From Sphingomonas sp. (GTDB lineage Bacteria > Pseudomonadota > Alphaproteobacteria > Sphingomonadales > Sphingomonadaceae), in assembly GCF_024508665.1 (NCBI RefSeq), contig NZ_JANINP010000007.1, positions 310,001-374,000 of the forward strand: a DNA stretch of 64,000 bases. Direction: 5' to 3'. The translations under genes and the position numbers were made by a program. Shown one piece after another: positions 52,255-60,413 of the stretch. Each line of letters starts with the position of its first letter. Positions within the stretch are counted from its first letter, which is position 1. The notes beneath the pieces are model-generated. The model made no database searches, was not told the origin of the DNA, and was given only the letters and a program-made list of their open reading frames with translations.

Positions 52255-52590
52255 ATGTGGACGGTTGCCCTGCTCGCGCTGTCCAATTGTTTCATGACGA
52301 TCGCGTGGTACTGGCATTTGAAGGGCGGCATGGACAAGCCGCTTTGGATCGTGATCGCGATCAGCTGGGGCATCGCCCTGTTCGAATATTGTCTGGCGGT
52401 GCCCGCCAACCGCATCGGCTATGCCGCCGGCTGGTCGGGCGGGCAGCTCAAGGTCACGCAGGAAGCGATCGCGCTTACCGTGTTCGGCGTGTTCATGGTG
52501 ACCGTGCTGGGCGAGCCGCTCGGCTGGCGCCATCTCGGCGCGTTCCTTTGCCTGGTCGGTGCGGTCGCTTTCCTGTTCGCGGGGAAGTAG
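52255..52590 (+). CDS. DMT-type small membrane protein, DUF486
   Basis: Protein of 111 aa with four hydrophobic segments. The N-terminal ALSNCFMTIAWYWHLKGG, LFEYCLAVPANRIGYAAGWSGGQLKVTQEAI and the final LGAFLCLVGAVAFLFAG are diagnostic for DUF486. The fold resembles small multidrug resistance transporters but no substrate is known. It starts 18 bp after the MliC lipoprotein, so it may be the last gene of that transcript. A second-family inverted repeat follows its stop. Confidence 0.9.
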   Translation: MWTVALLALSNCFMTIAWYWHLKGGMDKPLWIVIAISWGIALFEYCLAVPANRIGYAAGWSGGQLKVTQEAIALTVFGVFMVTVLGEPLGWRHLGAFLCLVGAVAFLFAGK

Positions 52591-52633
52591 CGGAGCGCCA
52601 CACGGCTGCACCGCTCCCGCCCACCGCCCACCG

Positions 52634-52725
52634 CCGTCATGCCGGACTTGTTCCGGCATCCAACGTGCAACAACGGCTGGATTCCGTTGGGGAGGATTGG
52701 ACCCCGGAACAAGTCCGGGGTGACG
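52634..52725. repeat. second-family intergenic inverted repeat
   Basis: CGTCATGCCGGACTTGTTCC at the left end mirrors GGAACAAGTCCGGGGTGACG at the right end. The ends pair over most of their 20 bases, with about 50 bp between. Confidence 0.8.
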
Positions 52726-52760
52726 ATGAGAAGACGGCGACGTTGCCGTCGGGCCAGGCC

Positions 52761-52961
52761 CTAATTTCCCATCGCGTTGGCGAGCACCGCCAAGTCGCCA
52801 TTGTCGACCGCGGTACCGGTCGCGTCGGTCTCGGCGGCCGCGCTGTTGTTGCTCACCGGGTCGGGCGCATTGGCGCTCGCGACGTCATAGGCCGTCCAGA
52901 TGATCCCGCCCGCCCAGAACAAGGCCGCCCACCGGCTGCGAAAGATTTTGGTCGAGATCAT
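52761..52961 (-). CDS. small membrane protein, 66 aa
   Basis: ATG 52961. A basic N-terminus (MISTKIFRSRW) leads into one hydrophobic helix (AALFWAGGIIWTAYDVA, about 12-28) and an acidic Ala/Asn-rich tail. Single-pass topology with a cytoplasmic N-terminus is likely. The ribosome site is weak. A longer reading to 53576 is a shadow of the cytochrome gene on the other strand. No family recognised. Confidence 0.55.
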   Translation of the reverse strand: MISTKIFRSRWAALFWAGGIIWTAYDVASANAPDPVSNNSAAAETDATGTAVDNGDLAVLANAMGN

Positions 52962-53078
52962 CGCCCGACGATAGCCCGACGCGGTTAACGCGCGCCCCGC
53001 AAAGCCGGTTAACGGCGGGATTGCCCGATCGCTCGCGCGGTCATAGCATCGCGCCGGTTCAACCAAGGGAGAGGCGCG

Positions 53079-53543
53079 ATGACCAGGACGATGTCGGCAC
53101 TGGTGCTGGTGATGGCGGCAAGCGTGTTGACCGCGGCGGCGGCGACGCGGCGCGACGATGCGGATCAACTGATTGCGGCGCGGCAAGCCGGGTTCAAACT
53201 CCAGGGCGCGGCCTTTGGCGGGATGAAAGGAGTGATCGACGCCAAGGGCGACGTGAAGACCCAGGCCTTCGCCGCCGGGGCGATCGCCGCCTGGGCGCGC
53301 TCCTTGCCCGGGCTGTTCCCCGCCGGCAGCGACGGCGGCACGACCAAGGCACTGCCGACGGTGTGGAGCGACCGCGCCGGGTTCGAGGCGGCCGCCGCGA
53401 ACTTGGCGGCCGAGGCCGGCAAGCTCGCCGATATCGCCAAGGCAGGCGATCAGCCGGGCTTCGCGGTGCAATGGGGCGTGGTGCGCGGTGCGTGCTCGGC
53501 CTGCCACGACAAATATCGCGTGGCGGACAAGCCCAAGGGGTAA
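53079..53543 (+). CDS. cytochrome c' type haem protein
   Basis: Protein of 154 aa with a signal peptide (ALVLVMAASVLTAAAA) and a C-terminal haem site CSACH in GACSACHDKYRVADKPKG, the position used by four-helix cytochrome c'. An amphipathic helix with RQAGFKLQGAAFGGMKGVIDAK near residues 34-55 is typical. These proteins bind NO or CO and dampen nitrosative stress, though electron transfer is also possible. ATG has GAGAGGCG upstream. No gene of nitrogen oxide metabolism is adjacent. Confidence 0.88.
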   Translation: MTRTMSALVLVMAASVLTAAAATRRDDADQLIAARQAGFKLQGAAFGGMKGVIDAKGDVKTQAFAAGAIAAWARSLPGLFPAGSDGGTTKALPTVWSDRAGFEAAAANLAAEAGKLADIAKAGDQPGFAVQWGVVRGACSACHDKYRVADKPKG

Positions 53544-53738
53544 GGCCGACGCCCCGTCGTCGCAACACGTGTCCAAAATTTACAAGCCGTAGCAACGTCG
53601 CTGCGGCATGATAGCCGGCAGTTCGCCAGGTCATCCAACGGGTTGATCGGCGCGGCGCGGGACGGCTTGCACCGGGGGGATGCGGCCTCCCGCGCCCTCT
53701 GATCGATGAAACTCCGACGGCTCAACGCGCCATAGGCG

Positions 53739-54254
53739 TCAGTTGGGCAACACCTTGCCGCTGATCTCGCCGTCCGGGAATTTGTCGGTGTGGACGTTGA
53801 TCACGATCTTGCCGGCGTTCAGCGCGTCGACGAATTCCTCGAATGTATCCTGATCGTTGAGCAGCTTCGCGCCCTCGGCATAGGAATAGTCGCGCATCGA
53901 CACGTGGAACCCGTCCTTGGTCGCGCGGTAATTGGCGCCATAGGGCACGGGCAGCACCGCCTCGACATCGTCGGCGCTGCGATATTGGTGGAAATGGACC
54001 GGGCCGATCGGCTTGGCGACCAGGGCGTCGTTGAGCTGGTCGAGCGTGATCCCCTGCACGTCGAGCTCGACCGAGACGCGTTGCGACTTGGTGTCGACCT
54101 TGACCGTCACCTTGCCGTGCGCGGGCGATCCGGTGGTCGTCGGGATCGCGGTGCCGTCCAGCGTCGCGCGGAAACTCTCGGTCTTGGCGGCGGCGGGGGT
54201 GGCGATCGCGACGGCGGCGACCGCGGTCAGGACAATCAGGGGAGTGAAACGCAT
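53739..54254 (-). CDS. CHRD domain protein, exported
   Basis: Protein of 171 aa. The signal peptide LIVLTAVAAVAIATPAAA is followed by a CHRD-type domain: ESFRATLDGTAIPTTTGSPAHGKVTV, IGPVHFHQYRSADDVEAVLPV and IVINVHTDKFPDGEISGKVLPN. ATG 54254 has AGAGGA upstream; the ORF start at 54314 does not. CHRD domains are found in chordin and in bacterial secreted proteins of unknown role. Bacterial members are often in metal or oxidation contexts. Isolated gene. Confidence 0.87.
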   Translation of the reverse strand: MRFTPLIVLTAVAAVAIATPAAAKTESFRATLDGTAIPTTTGSPAHGKVTVKVDTKSQRVSVELDVQGITLDQLNDALVAKPIGPVHFHQYRSADDVEAVLPVPYGANYRATKDGFHVSMRDYSYAEGAKLLNDQDTFEEFVDALNAGKIVINVHTDKFPDGEISGKVLPN

Positions 54255-54335
54255 CGAATCCTCTATTGGCGGACGAGCACGGCCCACGCGCTCGCGGCGG
54301 GTTACCTCAGGCAAGCTTGCCCCAGGATGAAGCGG

Positions 54336-54737
54336 TCAGACGGCGCCGGTGACGCGCGCGACCGCCAGCGTGTCGGCATATTGCTGGAACCCAATCGCGC
54401 GTCCACCGGCGATGCGCCAGACATGCGCCATCTGGGTATGCTGCGTCTTGCCGGTCGCCTTGTAGGTGCCGACATAGCGGCCGAGCGCGATCACCGTATC
54501 GCCGCCATCGACGATCTCGTCGACCTGGACGCCGAACCCGTCCCATTCGGTCGCGCAACGCAGGAACACGCCCTGCGCGACGGCTTCGGGGCCGATATAC
54601 GGACTGTTGTCGGCATAAGGGAAATTCTCCGCCTCATGCCATTCGATGGCTGGATCCATCCGCCCCAGGATGCCGGGTACGTCGCCTGCGGCGAAGGCAT
54701 CATAGATGGCGCGGATCAACTCGACATTGGCTGACAT
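54336..54737 (-). CDS. SnoaL-like NTF2-fold protein
   Basis: Protein of 133 aa with the SnoaL layout: NVELIRAIYDAFAAGDVPGILGRMDPAIEWHEAE near the start, DEIVDGGDTVIALGRYVGTYKATGK in the middle and MAHVWRIAGGRAIGFQQYADT near the end. ATG 54737 follows GGAGGGAAAACC. The fold serves as a small-molecule binding or isomerase pocket and gives no specific function. It lies 81 bp upstream of the CHRD gene on the same strand. Confidence 0.85.
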   Translation of the reverse strand: MSANVELIRAIYDAFAAGDVPGILGRMDPAIEWHEAENFPYADNSPYIGPEAVAQGVFLRCATEWDGFGVQVDEIVDGGDTVIALGRYVGTYKATGKTQHTQMAHVWRIAGGRAIGFQQYADTLAVARVTGAV

Positions 54738-54851
54738 GGTTTTCCCTCCCCGGGTTGGGTGAGACGATAGGGCCGCGATGCCTGGGGCGATAGGACGGAC
54801 TCGACTGGTCGAGAGCGGCGCGAAACTGCAGCGAGCAAGTTGGGGCAACCA

Positions 54852-55008
54852 AATTCCTCCCCGGTACGGGGAGGGGGACCGCTCGCGTAGCGAGTGGTGG
54901 AGGGGGTCCTCTACGTACTAGCCTCTTGGCTTGTTGCTCTTTGGTCGCAGGCCCCCTCCACCAAGCCGCTACGCGTCTTGGCCCCCCTCCCCGTTCCGGG
55001 GAGGAATT
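54852..55008. repeat. composite palindromic intergenic element
   Basis: ATTCCTCCCCGG at the left end is complementary to CCGGGGAGGAAT at the right end. Internal hairpins include CTCCCCGGTACGGGGAG and the GGTGGAGGGGG/CCCCCTCCACC pair. The element ends three bases before the YjhX stop codon. Confidence 0.78.
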
Positions 55009-55011
55009 ATG

Positions 55012-55269
55012 CTACCGATTATCCAACTGGCTCCTCACCGCCGCCAGCCCGAGCCGGCTGATCCGGTACGGCTGCCCACCTGAGCTGAAGATCAGCCCCC
55101 GCCGCTTGAGCTTGCGGAATATCGGCAACGTGCCGTCCGCCAGCACATGGCCTTCGCGAGTGAAGCAGATCGCCTCGACGATCCGGCCCTGACTATCGCG
55201 GCGGTGATGGATCGCGCCGCCCTGCGCGAGCGCGTGCAGCACGCGCTGTTCGTATTTGGAAATGTTCAC
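55012..55269 (-). CDS. YjhX-type UPF0386 toxin family protein
   Basis: Protein of 85 aa closely matching the UPF0386/YjhX pattern: [24 protein letters not shown] at the N-terminus, [26 protein letters not shown] centrally and [19 protein letters not shown] at the end. The GTG start at 55269 fits the family start; a longer reading to 55389 is unlikely. E. coli YjhX is reported as the toxin of a pair with the antitoxin YjhQ (a GNAT protein). No GNAT antitoxin lies beside it here, so the pair is broken or the gene has another role. Confidence 0.87.
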   Translation of the reverse strand: MNISKYEQRVLHALAQGGAIHHRRDSQGRIVEAICFTREGHVLADGTLPIFRKLKRRGLIFSSGGQPYRISRLGLAAVRSQLDNR

Positions 55270-55466
55270 GTGGATTGTGCCCGTCAGTCGAGAAACGACC
55301 GCGCCGCCCGTCCGGTGCGTCCCGGCGGGCAAAGCGCATGACGACGGCGCCTCCGGCAAGGCCGGGGCCGTCAGGTCAGCGGGCGACAATTTCCTTCATG
55401 CTTCCCTCAAGGGTGGCGAACGCGGCGGAATCTGTCGCAGACCGCGCCGCGGGTCAAGATATGGGT

Positions 55467-56270
55467 TCAGCCGCCCCGGGCGACGGTGCAGGCAGTGCGG
55501 CCGGGATCGATGATGAAGCTGCCGTCGGCGCGGCGGTTCTCGGCGCGCTCGAAATAGACCGCCGGTTCGCCCGATCGGTCGGCCTGCAGTCGCCCGACCG
55601 CGCCGGCGAACGGCCCACCGGTCAAGCGAACCGCGTCGCCCTCCCGCACGAAGGCCCCGCCGCCGACTTTGGTGGCATAGCGTCCGGCCGGGGACAGGGT
55701 CAGCGTGACCATCGCCGAATAATGCAGTTGGTAATCGGGCATGTCGCCGGCAACATTGCCGCCGACGCGGTCCATGAAGGCGCAGGTCAGCTTTCGCGTC
55801 GGCAGGACACCCGAACCGGTCGACTTTGCTGCCGCGGCCGCGGCGCCCGCGCGGCCGAAGCGTAGCGTGCCGCTCATCGTGCCATTGACCGTGCCATATT
55901 CGGTGCCAGCGACGAAGCCGCCCAACAGGCCGGCAATCGCCGTGGTGGTGCACGGCCCGCCGAGATGCACGTGGCTGCGCCCCTGCTCGATCTCGAAATA
56001 GCATTTGCCGTTTTCGAGATAGGATTGTCCCTTGGCGAGCGGTCCGGTGACCGTCTGGCCGGCGATCTCCACCGTGCCGGTGCCGGTGAAATTGCCCTGG
56101 CTCAGGACTCCTTCGACGCGCCAGGTGCCTTGATTGCCGTCATGATCGCTCAGCGTTCCCTGGCCGGACACCGCACCGGCATTGGGGCCGACCGGGGCGC
56201 CGGATGGCGTGACCTGAGCGAGCGCGGGGGCGGCGGCGAGTAGCGACAGGGCGGCGAGGCGACGGATCAT
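55467..56270 (-). CDS. exported hypothetical protein, 267 aa
   Basis: Signal peptide MIRRLAALSLLAAAPALAQ followed by a beta-rich mature protein. It carries a repeated Gly/Thr pattern (LSQGNFTGTGTVEIAGQTVTG) and scattered Cys residues (KCYFEIE, GGPCTTT, TCAFMD, TACTVA). GGAG sits seven bases before the ATG at 56270. No domain is recognised; the composition suggests an envelope or secreted barrel/sandwich. It is convergent with none; neighbours on the same strand are YjhX and the DUF4440 gene. Confidence 0.75.
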   Translation of the reverse strand: MIRRLAALSLLAAAPALAQVTPSGAPVGPNAGAVSGQGTLSDHDGNQGTWRVEGVLSQGNFTGTGTVEIAGQTVTGPLAKGQSYLENGKCYFEIEQGRSHVHLGGPCTTTAIAGLLGGFVAGTEYGTVNGTMSGTLRFGRAGAAAAAAKSTGSGVLPTRKLTCAFMDRVGGNVAGDMPDYQLHYSAMVTLTLSPAGRYATKVGGGAFVREGDAVRLTGGPFAGAVGRLQADRSGEPAVYFERAENRRADGSFIIDPGRTACTVARGG

Positions 56271-56346
56271 GCGGATACTCCGGAAACGGACGATCCGCCT
56301 TGCTACGGCCGCAGCGGGCGCAGCGCATTGGAAGGATATGACAATT

Positions 56347-56859
56347 TTACGGTTTTGCGGCCTCGGGCGTCGCACCGGCCGCGCGGTGCGAATAGCTGAG
56401 GACGCGCGACAGCCGCCAGCCGCTCGACGTCATTTGCCACAGCTGGACGAAATGCGCGCGGCCGACCAGTTTCTCAGGGCCGTCGCCTTTGCGTTCGTAA
56501 AAGACATGGTTGCCTTCCTCGATCGCGCCGAATCCGGGCACCGGCTCGACGTTGAGCGAGTCCGCGACGAGTTCGCGCCGGCTGCGCCACGCATCGGGCG
56601 CCTTCTTCGCCTCGCATTGCTTCGTATAAAGCGCCACCATCGCCTTGCCGTCGCGCGCCACCACGCCGTCGCGGTCATGGTACATCTCGAAATCGGGCGT
56701 CAGCATCGCGTCGAGCTTGGCGGGCTCGCATTCCTCGAAGAAGGTCTTGAACAACGCGGCGTCGGCAGCGGCGACCGCCGTGCGCAGATCGCGTCCGGTC
56801 GGGATCGCAACGGCGGGGGCAGAGGCGGCCTGCAAGGTGAGCGCGAGGAGCAGCGGCAT
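56347..56859 (-). CDS. DUF4440/NTF2-like exported protein
   Basis: Protein of 170 aa. A short leader (MPLLLALTLQAASAPAVA) precedes an NTF2-like domain: AAADAALFKTFFEECEPAKLDAMLTPDFEMYHDRDGVVARDGKAM and LVGRAHFVQLWQMTSSGWRLSRVLSYSHRA. DUF4440 proteins of this type are common and unassigned; some modulate kinases or bind small ligands. GGGTG precedes the ATG. A 22-bp palindrome lies 13 bp upstream, nearly identical to the one before the lipoprotein at 47638, so the two genes may share a regulator. Confidence 0.85.
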   Translation of the reverse strand: MPLLLALTLQAASAPAVAIPTGRDLRTAVAAADAALFKTFFEECEPAKLDAMLTPDFEMYHDRDGVVARDGKAMVALYTKQCEAKKAPDAWRSRRELVADSLNVEPVPGFGAIEEGNHVFYERKGDGPEKLVGRAHFVQLWQMTSSGWRLSRVLSYSHRAAGATPEAAKP

Positions 56860-56872
56860 CGGGACACCCTTT

Positions 56873-56894
56873 GTGTATTGTTTATATAATACAC
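56873..56894. promoter_or_regulatory. 22-bp palindromic operator, copy 2
   Basis: GTGTATT-N8-AATACAC with perfect seven-base arms, 13 bp before the DUF4440 start. On the plus strand it matches the site at 47653-47674 at 17 of 22 positions and lies at the same distance from its gene. Confidence 0.6.
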
Positions 56895-56916
56895 CTAGAG
56901 GCCGAAGCGGCGAGCG

Positions 56917-57351
56917 TCAAGCAAACCCGGCGCCGGCCTCGCGCGGCGCGCAGCGGATCAGCCGGCTGGTCGCGACCGCCGCCTGGCGGTGGACGACGGC
57001 GAGGCGATAGGCGGGGTCGGTCACCATCTCGAGAAAGGCGTGGGCCGAAGGGTAGAGCGCGACGAAAGTGGTATCCCAAGCCTCGTCCGCCGGCCCGGTC
57101 AGCACGAGCTGCGGCGCGCCCGACCAGATGACATTGCCGCCAACGCGGCGGAAGATCGGCCCGCTTTCGGCGCCATAGCGGGCATAGGCCTCGGCACCGG
57201 TCAGCCCGAGCGCGGCGCAGTCATGGCCGTCGGGATAGGCGGCACGCTCGCGATAGCGGACAAGGTTGAGCATCGCGATTGGCGCGTTGCGGGGGAGCGC
57301 CTTGAAGGCGTCGAACTGCTCGCGAGTAGGGTCGATATGGGCTTCGGTCAT
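56917..57351 (-). CDS. DUF1330 domain protein
   Basis: Dimeric alpha-beta barrel-type protein of 144 aa with the DUF1330 sequence APIAMLNLVRYRERA, GAEAYARYGAESGPIFRRVGGNVIWSG and FVALYPSAHAFLEMVTDPAYRLAVVHRQAAV. AGGAGAGCCCG precedes the ATG 57351. The family has no confirmed activity. It lies upstream of the DUF4440 gene on the same strand, separated by the palindrome, so it is unlikely to be in the same transcript. Confidence 0.88.
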   Translation of the reverse strand: MTEAHIDPTREQFDAFKALPRNAPIAMLNLVRYRERAAYPDGHDCAALGLTGAEAYARYGAESGPIFRRVGGNVIWSGAPQLVLTGPADEAWDTTFVALYPSAHAFLEMVTDPAYRLAVVHRQAAVATSRLIRCAPREAGAGFA

Positions 57352-57479
57352 CGGGCTCTCCTGGCAGCACTGTGAGGTTCTTTCGGTGATTTGGTACCCT
57401 GTCACCGTAACCCGCGGCGTGACAGCGTAGGACTGCGCTACCAGCCCCCGGCTCCGAGGCCTATGTCTTGGGGGTTGGG

Positions 57480-58412
57480 CTAATCCCGGATGAAATCTAA
57501 CGACGTATCGCGTGGGCCGACCCCCGGGATTTCGTGAATCAATGTATCCACGGCATTTTTGTCGTCAGCGAACAACAGATGCTTACCTTGGGTGTAGGCA
57601 TCGACCATCGCCGGCTTTTCCGACCGGTAGAAAAGATGATTCTTCGCGTAAACTTGGACAGCAAAGTTTAGCGCATCTGCTTCTTCCCGATTGATCGTTA
57701 GCGTGGCCAATTTCGGGTCAATGCGATATGTCATAGGTTGGGTGTACAGTATCGCCAACCAAGGCGTGATCGGTGCCAAAATCTTGGGATTCAGTAAGTG
57801 TGGCGTTGGCGGGAGGATGTTGTGGAAAAATCCATCCCCGAAGATCAACTCCCTTTCCGGAGAGTAGATGATCATCGCTTTACCTCTTCCTCGTAACCGT
57901 TTGACGGCATCCCGATATGAATAGCGCATGTTTAGCCCGATCAGCGTGTTGCGCTCTCGTTCGGGCAAGGGTCCACGGAGGTGTTCCGCGAGTGCCACCG
58001 CTTGCTCTCGATGCATCGGGCTACGAACAGCTAGTGAGACGACACATTTGACGAGTGTCGCCATCTGATCGTCTGTTGCGGGCTGTGCTACGATGCGGGA
58101 ATTGCGGGGCGCCTCGAATGGCGGGCCAGCGCGATCAAGGTTATTGAGCCAAGAAATAAGATACGGGAAGGCATCGTCGGCGAGTTGGAATTCGCCCTCA
58201 TAATTCTGGTCCACTGGGCTCGGCTGGTCGTCATGTCCCAATTTGATGAGATGTCCATTGCCTATTACTCCGAAGCTTTGGGGGCGGGCCTTTCTCACCT
58301 CTCCATTCGGCAGCAACCAATGCACACCACCATTTGCATCTGCCCAATGTCCGGAGACACATTCTGGCCACCAGTGGTGACGCTTGGTCTGATTCTTCTT
58401 GCTCGGGTCCAA
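57480..58412 (-). CDS. DUF4238-like protein of lower GC content
   Basis: Protein of 310 aa beginning at TTG with GAGGCGACGTTA upstream. The start TKRHHWWPECVSGHWADANGGVHWLL resembles DUF4238, whose members open with a His-rich (H-Y/W-x-P) motif. The rest is helical with no membrane segment; VKRLRGRGKAMIIYSPERELIFGDGFF and HLLNPKILAPITPWLAIL follow. Base composition is visibly nearer 50 percent G+C than the 65 percent or so around it, which suggests recent acquisition. It is flanked by triple hairpins on the nrdB side. Function unknown; a defence or toxin role cannot be excluded. Confidence 0.7.
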   Translation of the reverse strand: MDPSKKNQTKRHHWWPECVSGHWADANGGVHWLLPNGEVRKARPQSFGVIGNGHLIKLGHDDQPSPVDQNYEGEFQLADDAFPYLISWLNNLDRAGPPFEAPRNSRIVAQPATDDQMATLVKCVVSLAVRSPMHREQAVALAEHLRGPLPERERNTLIGLNMRYSYRDAVKRLRGRGKAMIIYSPERELIFGDGFFHNILPPTPHLLNPKILAPITPWLAILYTQPMTYRIDPKLATLTINREEADALNFAVQVYAKNHLFYRSEKPAMVDAYTQGKHLLFADDKNAVDTLIHEIPGVGPRDTSLDFIRD

Positions 58413-58473
58413 TAACGTCGCCTCAGCGCGTCTAGATTAGGTTACAGATTGATAAGAACAAATACGTTCCGGC

Positions 58474-58562
58474 CGCGGGCAAAGCCCGCGACTTCGTCGG
58501 TCGGCGCTTGAGCGCCGCCGGCCGGGCGCGCCTCAAGGCCGGGATTAGCTTGCGCTAATCCC
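58474..58562 (-). terminator. three consecutive hairpins downstream of nrdB
   Basis: Perfect stems CGCGGGC-AAA-GCCCGCG (58474-58490), GGCGCT-TG-AGCGCC (58503-58516) and GGGATTAGC-TTGC-GCTAATCCC (58541-58562). On the minus strand the last has a GCAA tetraloop. Together they follow the nrdB stop at 58577 and probably end or stabilise the nrdB message. Confidence 0.6.
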
Positions 58563-58576
58563 GCGCCCGGCGCGCC

Positions 58577-59635
58577 TTACTCCGCCGCAATTCCAGCCTT
58601 ATCGAACATATCCCCTTCGCCGCTCCCGGCATCCTCGTTCGCCGCCGGCCCGGCCTTCGCCTTCTGCCGCTTGTCGAACGAATCCCACACGTCGTTCCAC
58701 TGACCACGCGTCGCCGCCTTCGAATATTCCGTCGCGCGCGTCTCGAAGAAGTTGGCGTGCTCGACGCCGTTCAACAGCGGGGTCAGCCAGGGCAGGGGAT
58801 GTTCGTCGATCATGTAGATCGGCTTCATGCCGAGCTGGCCCAGGCGCCAGTCGGCGATGTAGCGGATGTACTTCTTGATCTCCTTGGGCGCCATGCCGTT
58901 GACCGGGCCCTGTTCGAACGCGAGATCGATGAACGCATCCTCCAGCCGGATCGTGGTCTGGCACTGGTCGGCAATGTCGTCGCGCACCGATTTGGTCAGG
59001 CAGTCGCGTTCCTTCACGAAGGCGTGGAACAGGCGGATGATGCCTTCGCAATGCAGGCTCTCGTCGCGCACCGACCAGGACACGATCTGGCCCATGCCCT
59101 TCATCTTGTTGAACCGCGGGAAGTTCATCAGCATCGCGAAGCTGGCGAACAGCTGCACGCCCTCGGTAAAGCCGCCGAACATGGCGAGCGTGCGCGCGAT
59201 GTCCTGATCGTTGTCGACGCCGAACTTCTGCAGATAATCGTGCTTGTCCTTCATCTCGGCATATTCGAGGAACATGCCGTATTCGCTCTCCGGCATGCCG
59301 ATCGTGTCGAGCAGGTGGCTGTACGCCGCGATGTGCACCGTCTCCATGTTGCTGAACGCCGTCAGCATCATCTTGATCTCGGTCGGCTTGAACACGCGGC
59401 CGTATTTCTCGTGGTAGCAATCCTGCACCTCGACGTCCGCCTGGGTGAAGAAGCGGAAGATCTGGGTCAGCAGGTTGCGCTCGTGGTCCGACAGCTTCTG
59501 CGCCCAGTCGCGGCAATCCTCGCCCAGCGGCACTTCCTCGGGCAGCCAGTGGAGTTGCTGCTGGCGCTTCCAATATTCATACGCCCAGGGATACTCGAAG
59601 GGCTTGTAGGTCTTGCGGGCGTCGAGAAGAGGCAT
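58577..59635 (-). CDS. nrdB: class Ia ribonucleotide reductase beta subunit
   Basis: R2 subunit of 352 aa that holds the diiron-tyrosyl radical. Metal and radical motifs are RFFTQADVEVQDCYHEKY, FSNMETVHIAAYSHLLDTIGMPE (radical Tyr region) and WSVRDESLHCEGIIRLFHAFVKERD. The C-terminal tail is acidic and ends DMFDKAGIAAE, which would bind NrdA. ATG 59635 has GGAG upstream; the longer ORF start at 59719 does not. No ATP-cone domain precedes it. It follows three small membrane genes by 14 bp in one apparent operon and is split from nrdA by about 2.3 kb. Confidence 0.95.
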   Translation of the reverse strand: MPLLDARKTYKPFEYPWAYEYWKRQQQLHWLPEEVPLGEDCRDWAQKLSDHERNLLTQIFRFFTQADVEVQDCYHEKYGRVFKPTEIKMMLTAFSNMETVHIAAYSHLLDTIGMPESEYGMFLEYAEMKDKHDYLQKFGVDNDQDIARTLAMFGGFTEGVQLFASFAMLMNFPRFNKMKGMGQIVSWSVRDESLHCEGIIRLFHAFVKERDCLTKSVRDDIADQCQTTIRLEDAFIDLAFEQGPVNGMAPKEIKKYIRYIADWRLGQLGMKPIYMIDEHPLPWLTPLLNGVEHANFFETRATEYSKAATRGQWNDVWDSFDKRQKAKAGPAANEDAGSGEGDMFDKAGIAAE

Positions 59636-59649
59636 AGCGGGACTCCGGA

Positions 59650-59907
59650 CTAGAATGTGATTGGGGTGATGTTGCCGACGGGGATGATCCCGAACGACAG
59701 AAGAGCGACGATGAGCCACAAGGCGGGTGTGGTGATGAACAGGACGCGTGCGAAGCGGCGCGCGCCTTCGGAATTGATGGCGCCGGTCTGGGGGGCGGCA
59801 CCGACGATGCTGTCCGCCCGGTTGGCCCGGCGCAGAAAATAGATGGCGATCGTCAGGTCGGTGACGCAGACCAAAGAGATCACGGAGAGGAGAACGGCGC
59901 CGTTCAT
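59650..59907 (-). CDS. small membrane protein, 85 aa
   Basis: Starts at ATG 59907, overlapping the upstream stop as TAATG. Two hydrophobic helices: residues about 3-22 (AVLLSVISLVCVTDLTIAIYFL) and about 55-78 (VLFITTPALWLIVALLSFGII), with a short basic/polar loop between. No family recognised. It ends 14 bp before nrdB. Topology suggests both termini outside or inside together. Confidence 0.7.
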   Translation of the reverse strand: MNGAVLLSVISLVCVTDLTIAIYFLRRANRADSIVGAAPQTGAINSEGARRFARVLFITTPALWLIVALLSFGIIPVGNITPITF

Positions 59908-60413
59908 TACGGTACCCACCAGCTGATAACGCCCAGCGGGATGGCGAAAGCGGCCATCAATCCCAAAAGGACCAGCAAGCCGCGCGTGCCTGGTCCATAA
60001 GGCGGGATCGATTCGATCAATGCCCCAGCGAGCAAAATGGGGACGAGAAATTCGAACGCTGACACTTTGCCGCTGCCCGTTCCAATTCTATCGGACCAGA
60101 GACCCACGCCAAGGAACCCCGTTCCGAGAACGGCCGCCGTCAGACGGGCACGGTCGAGAACGAGGAGTGCGCCGCCGAGGCGAGGATGCCGCGCGGCAAA
60201 GGCATCGAGGCGAGCAATTGTGTCCTCAAGCCTGCCCGCTTCGGCACCATGACGGAGCCCCAATTGATCGCCGAGTTGGAGTTCAAGTTGGTCGCGCCGA
60301 CGCTCCCAAGGAGACCGCAGGGATTTTGTGCCGAAACGACCAAATACGGCCAACAGCAAAGCGAAGCCGCCCGCGGCCAGCAGCGACCAGGCGATATAGT
60401 CGCGATCGCTCAT
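59907..60413 (-). CDS. membrane protein, 168 aa
   Basis: ATG 60413 overlaps the previous stop by four bases (ATGA). One N-terminal helix (AWSLLAAGGFALLLAVFGRF, about 7-26), a cytoplasmic helical region of about 60 residues rich in Leu, Arg and Gln (ERRRDQLELQLGDQLGLRHGAEAG), then two or three C-terminal helices ending in GLMAAFAIPLGVISWW. The coiled-coil-like middle may mediate oligomerisation. Unknown family. Second of three coupled membrane genes before nrdB. Confidence 0.7.
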   Translation of the reverse strand: MSDRDYIAWSLLAAGGFALLLAVFGRFGTKSLRSPWERRRDQLELQLGDQLGLRHGAEAGRLEDTIARLDAFAARHPRLGGALLVLDRARLTAAVLGTGFLGVGLWSDRIGTGSGKVSAFEFLVPILLAGALIESIPPYGPGTRGLLVLLGLMAAFAIPLGVISWWVP

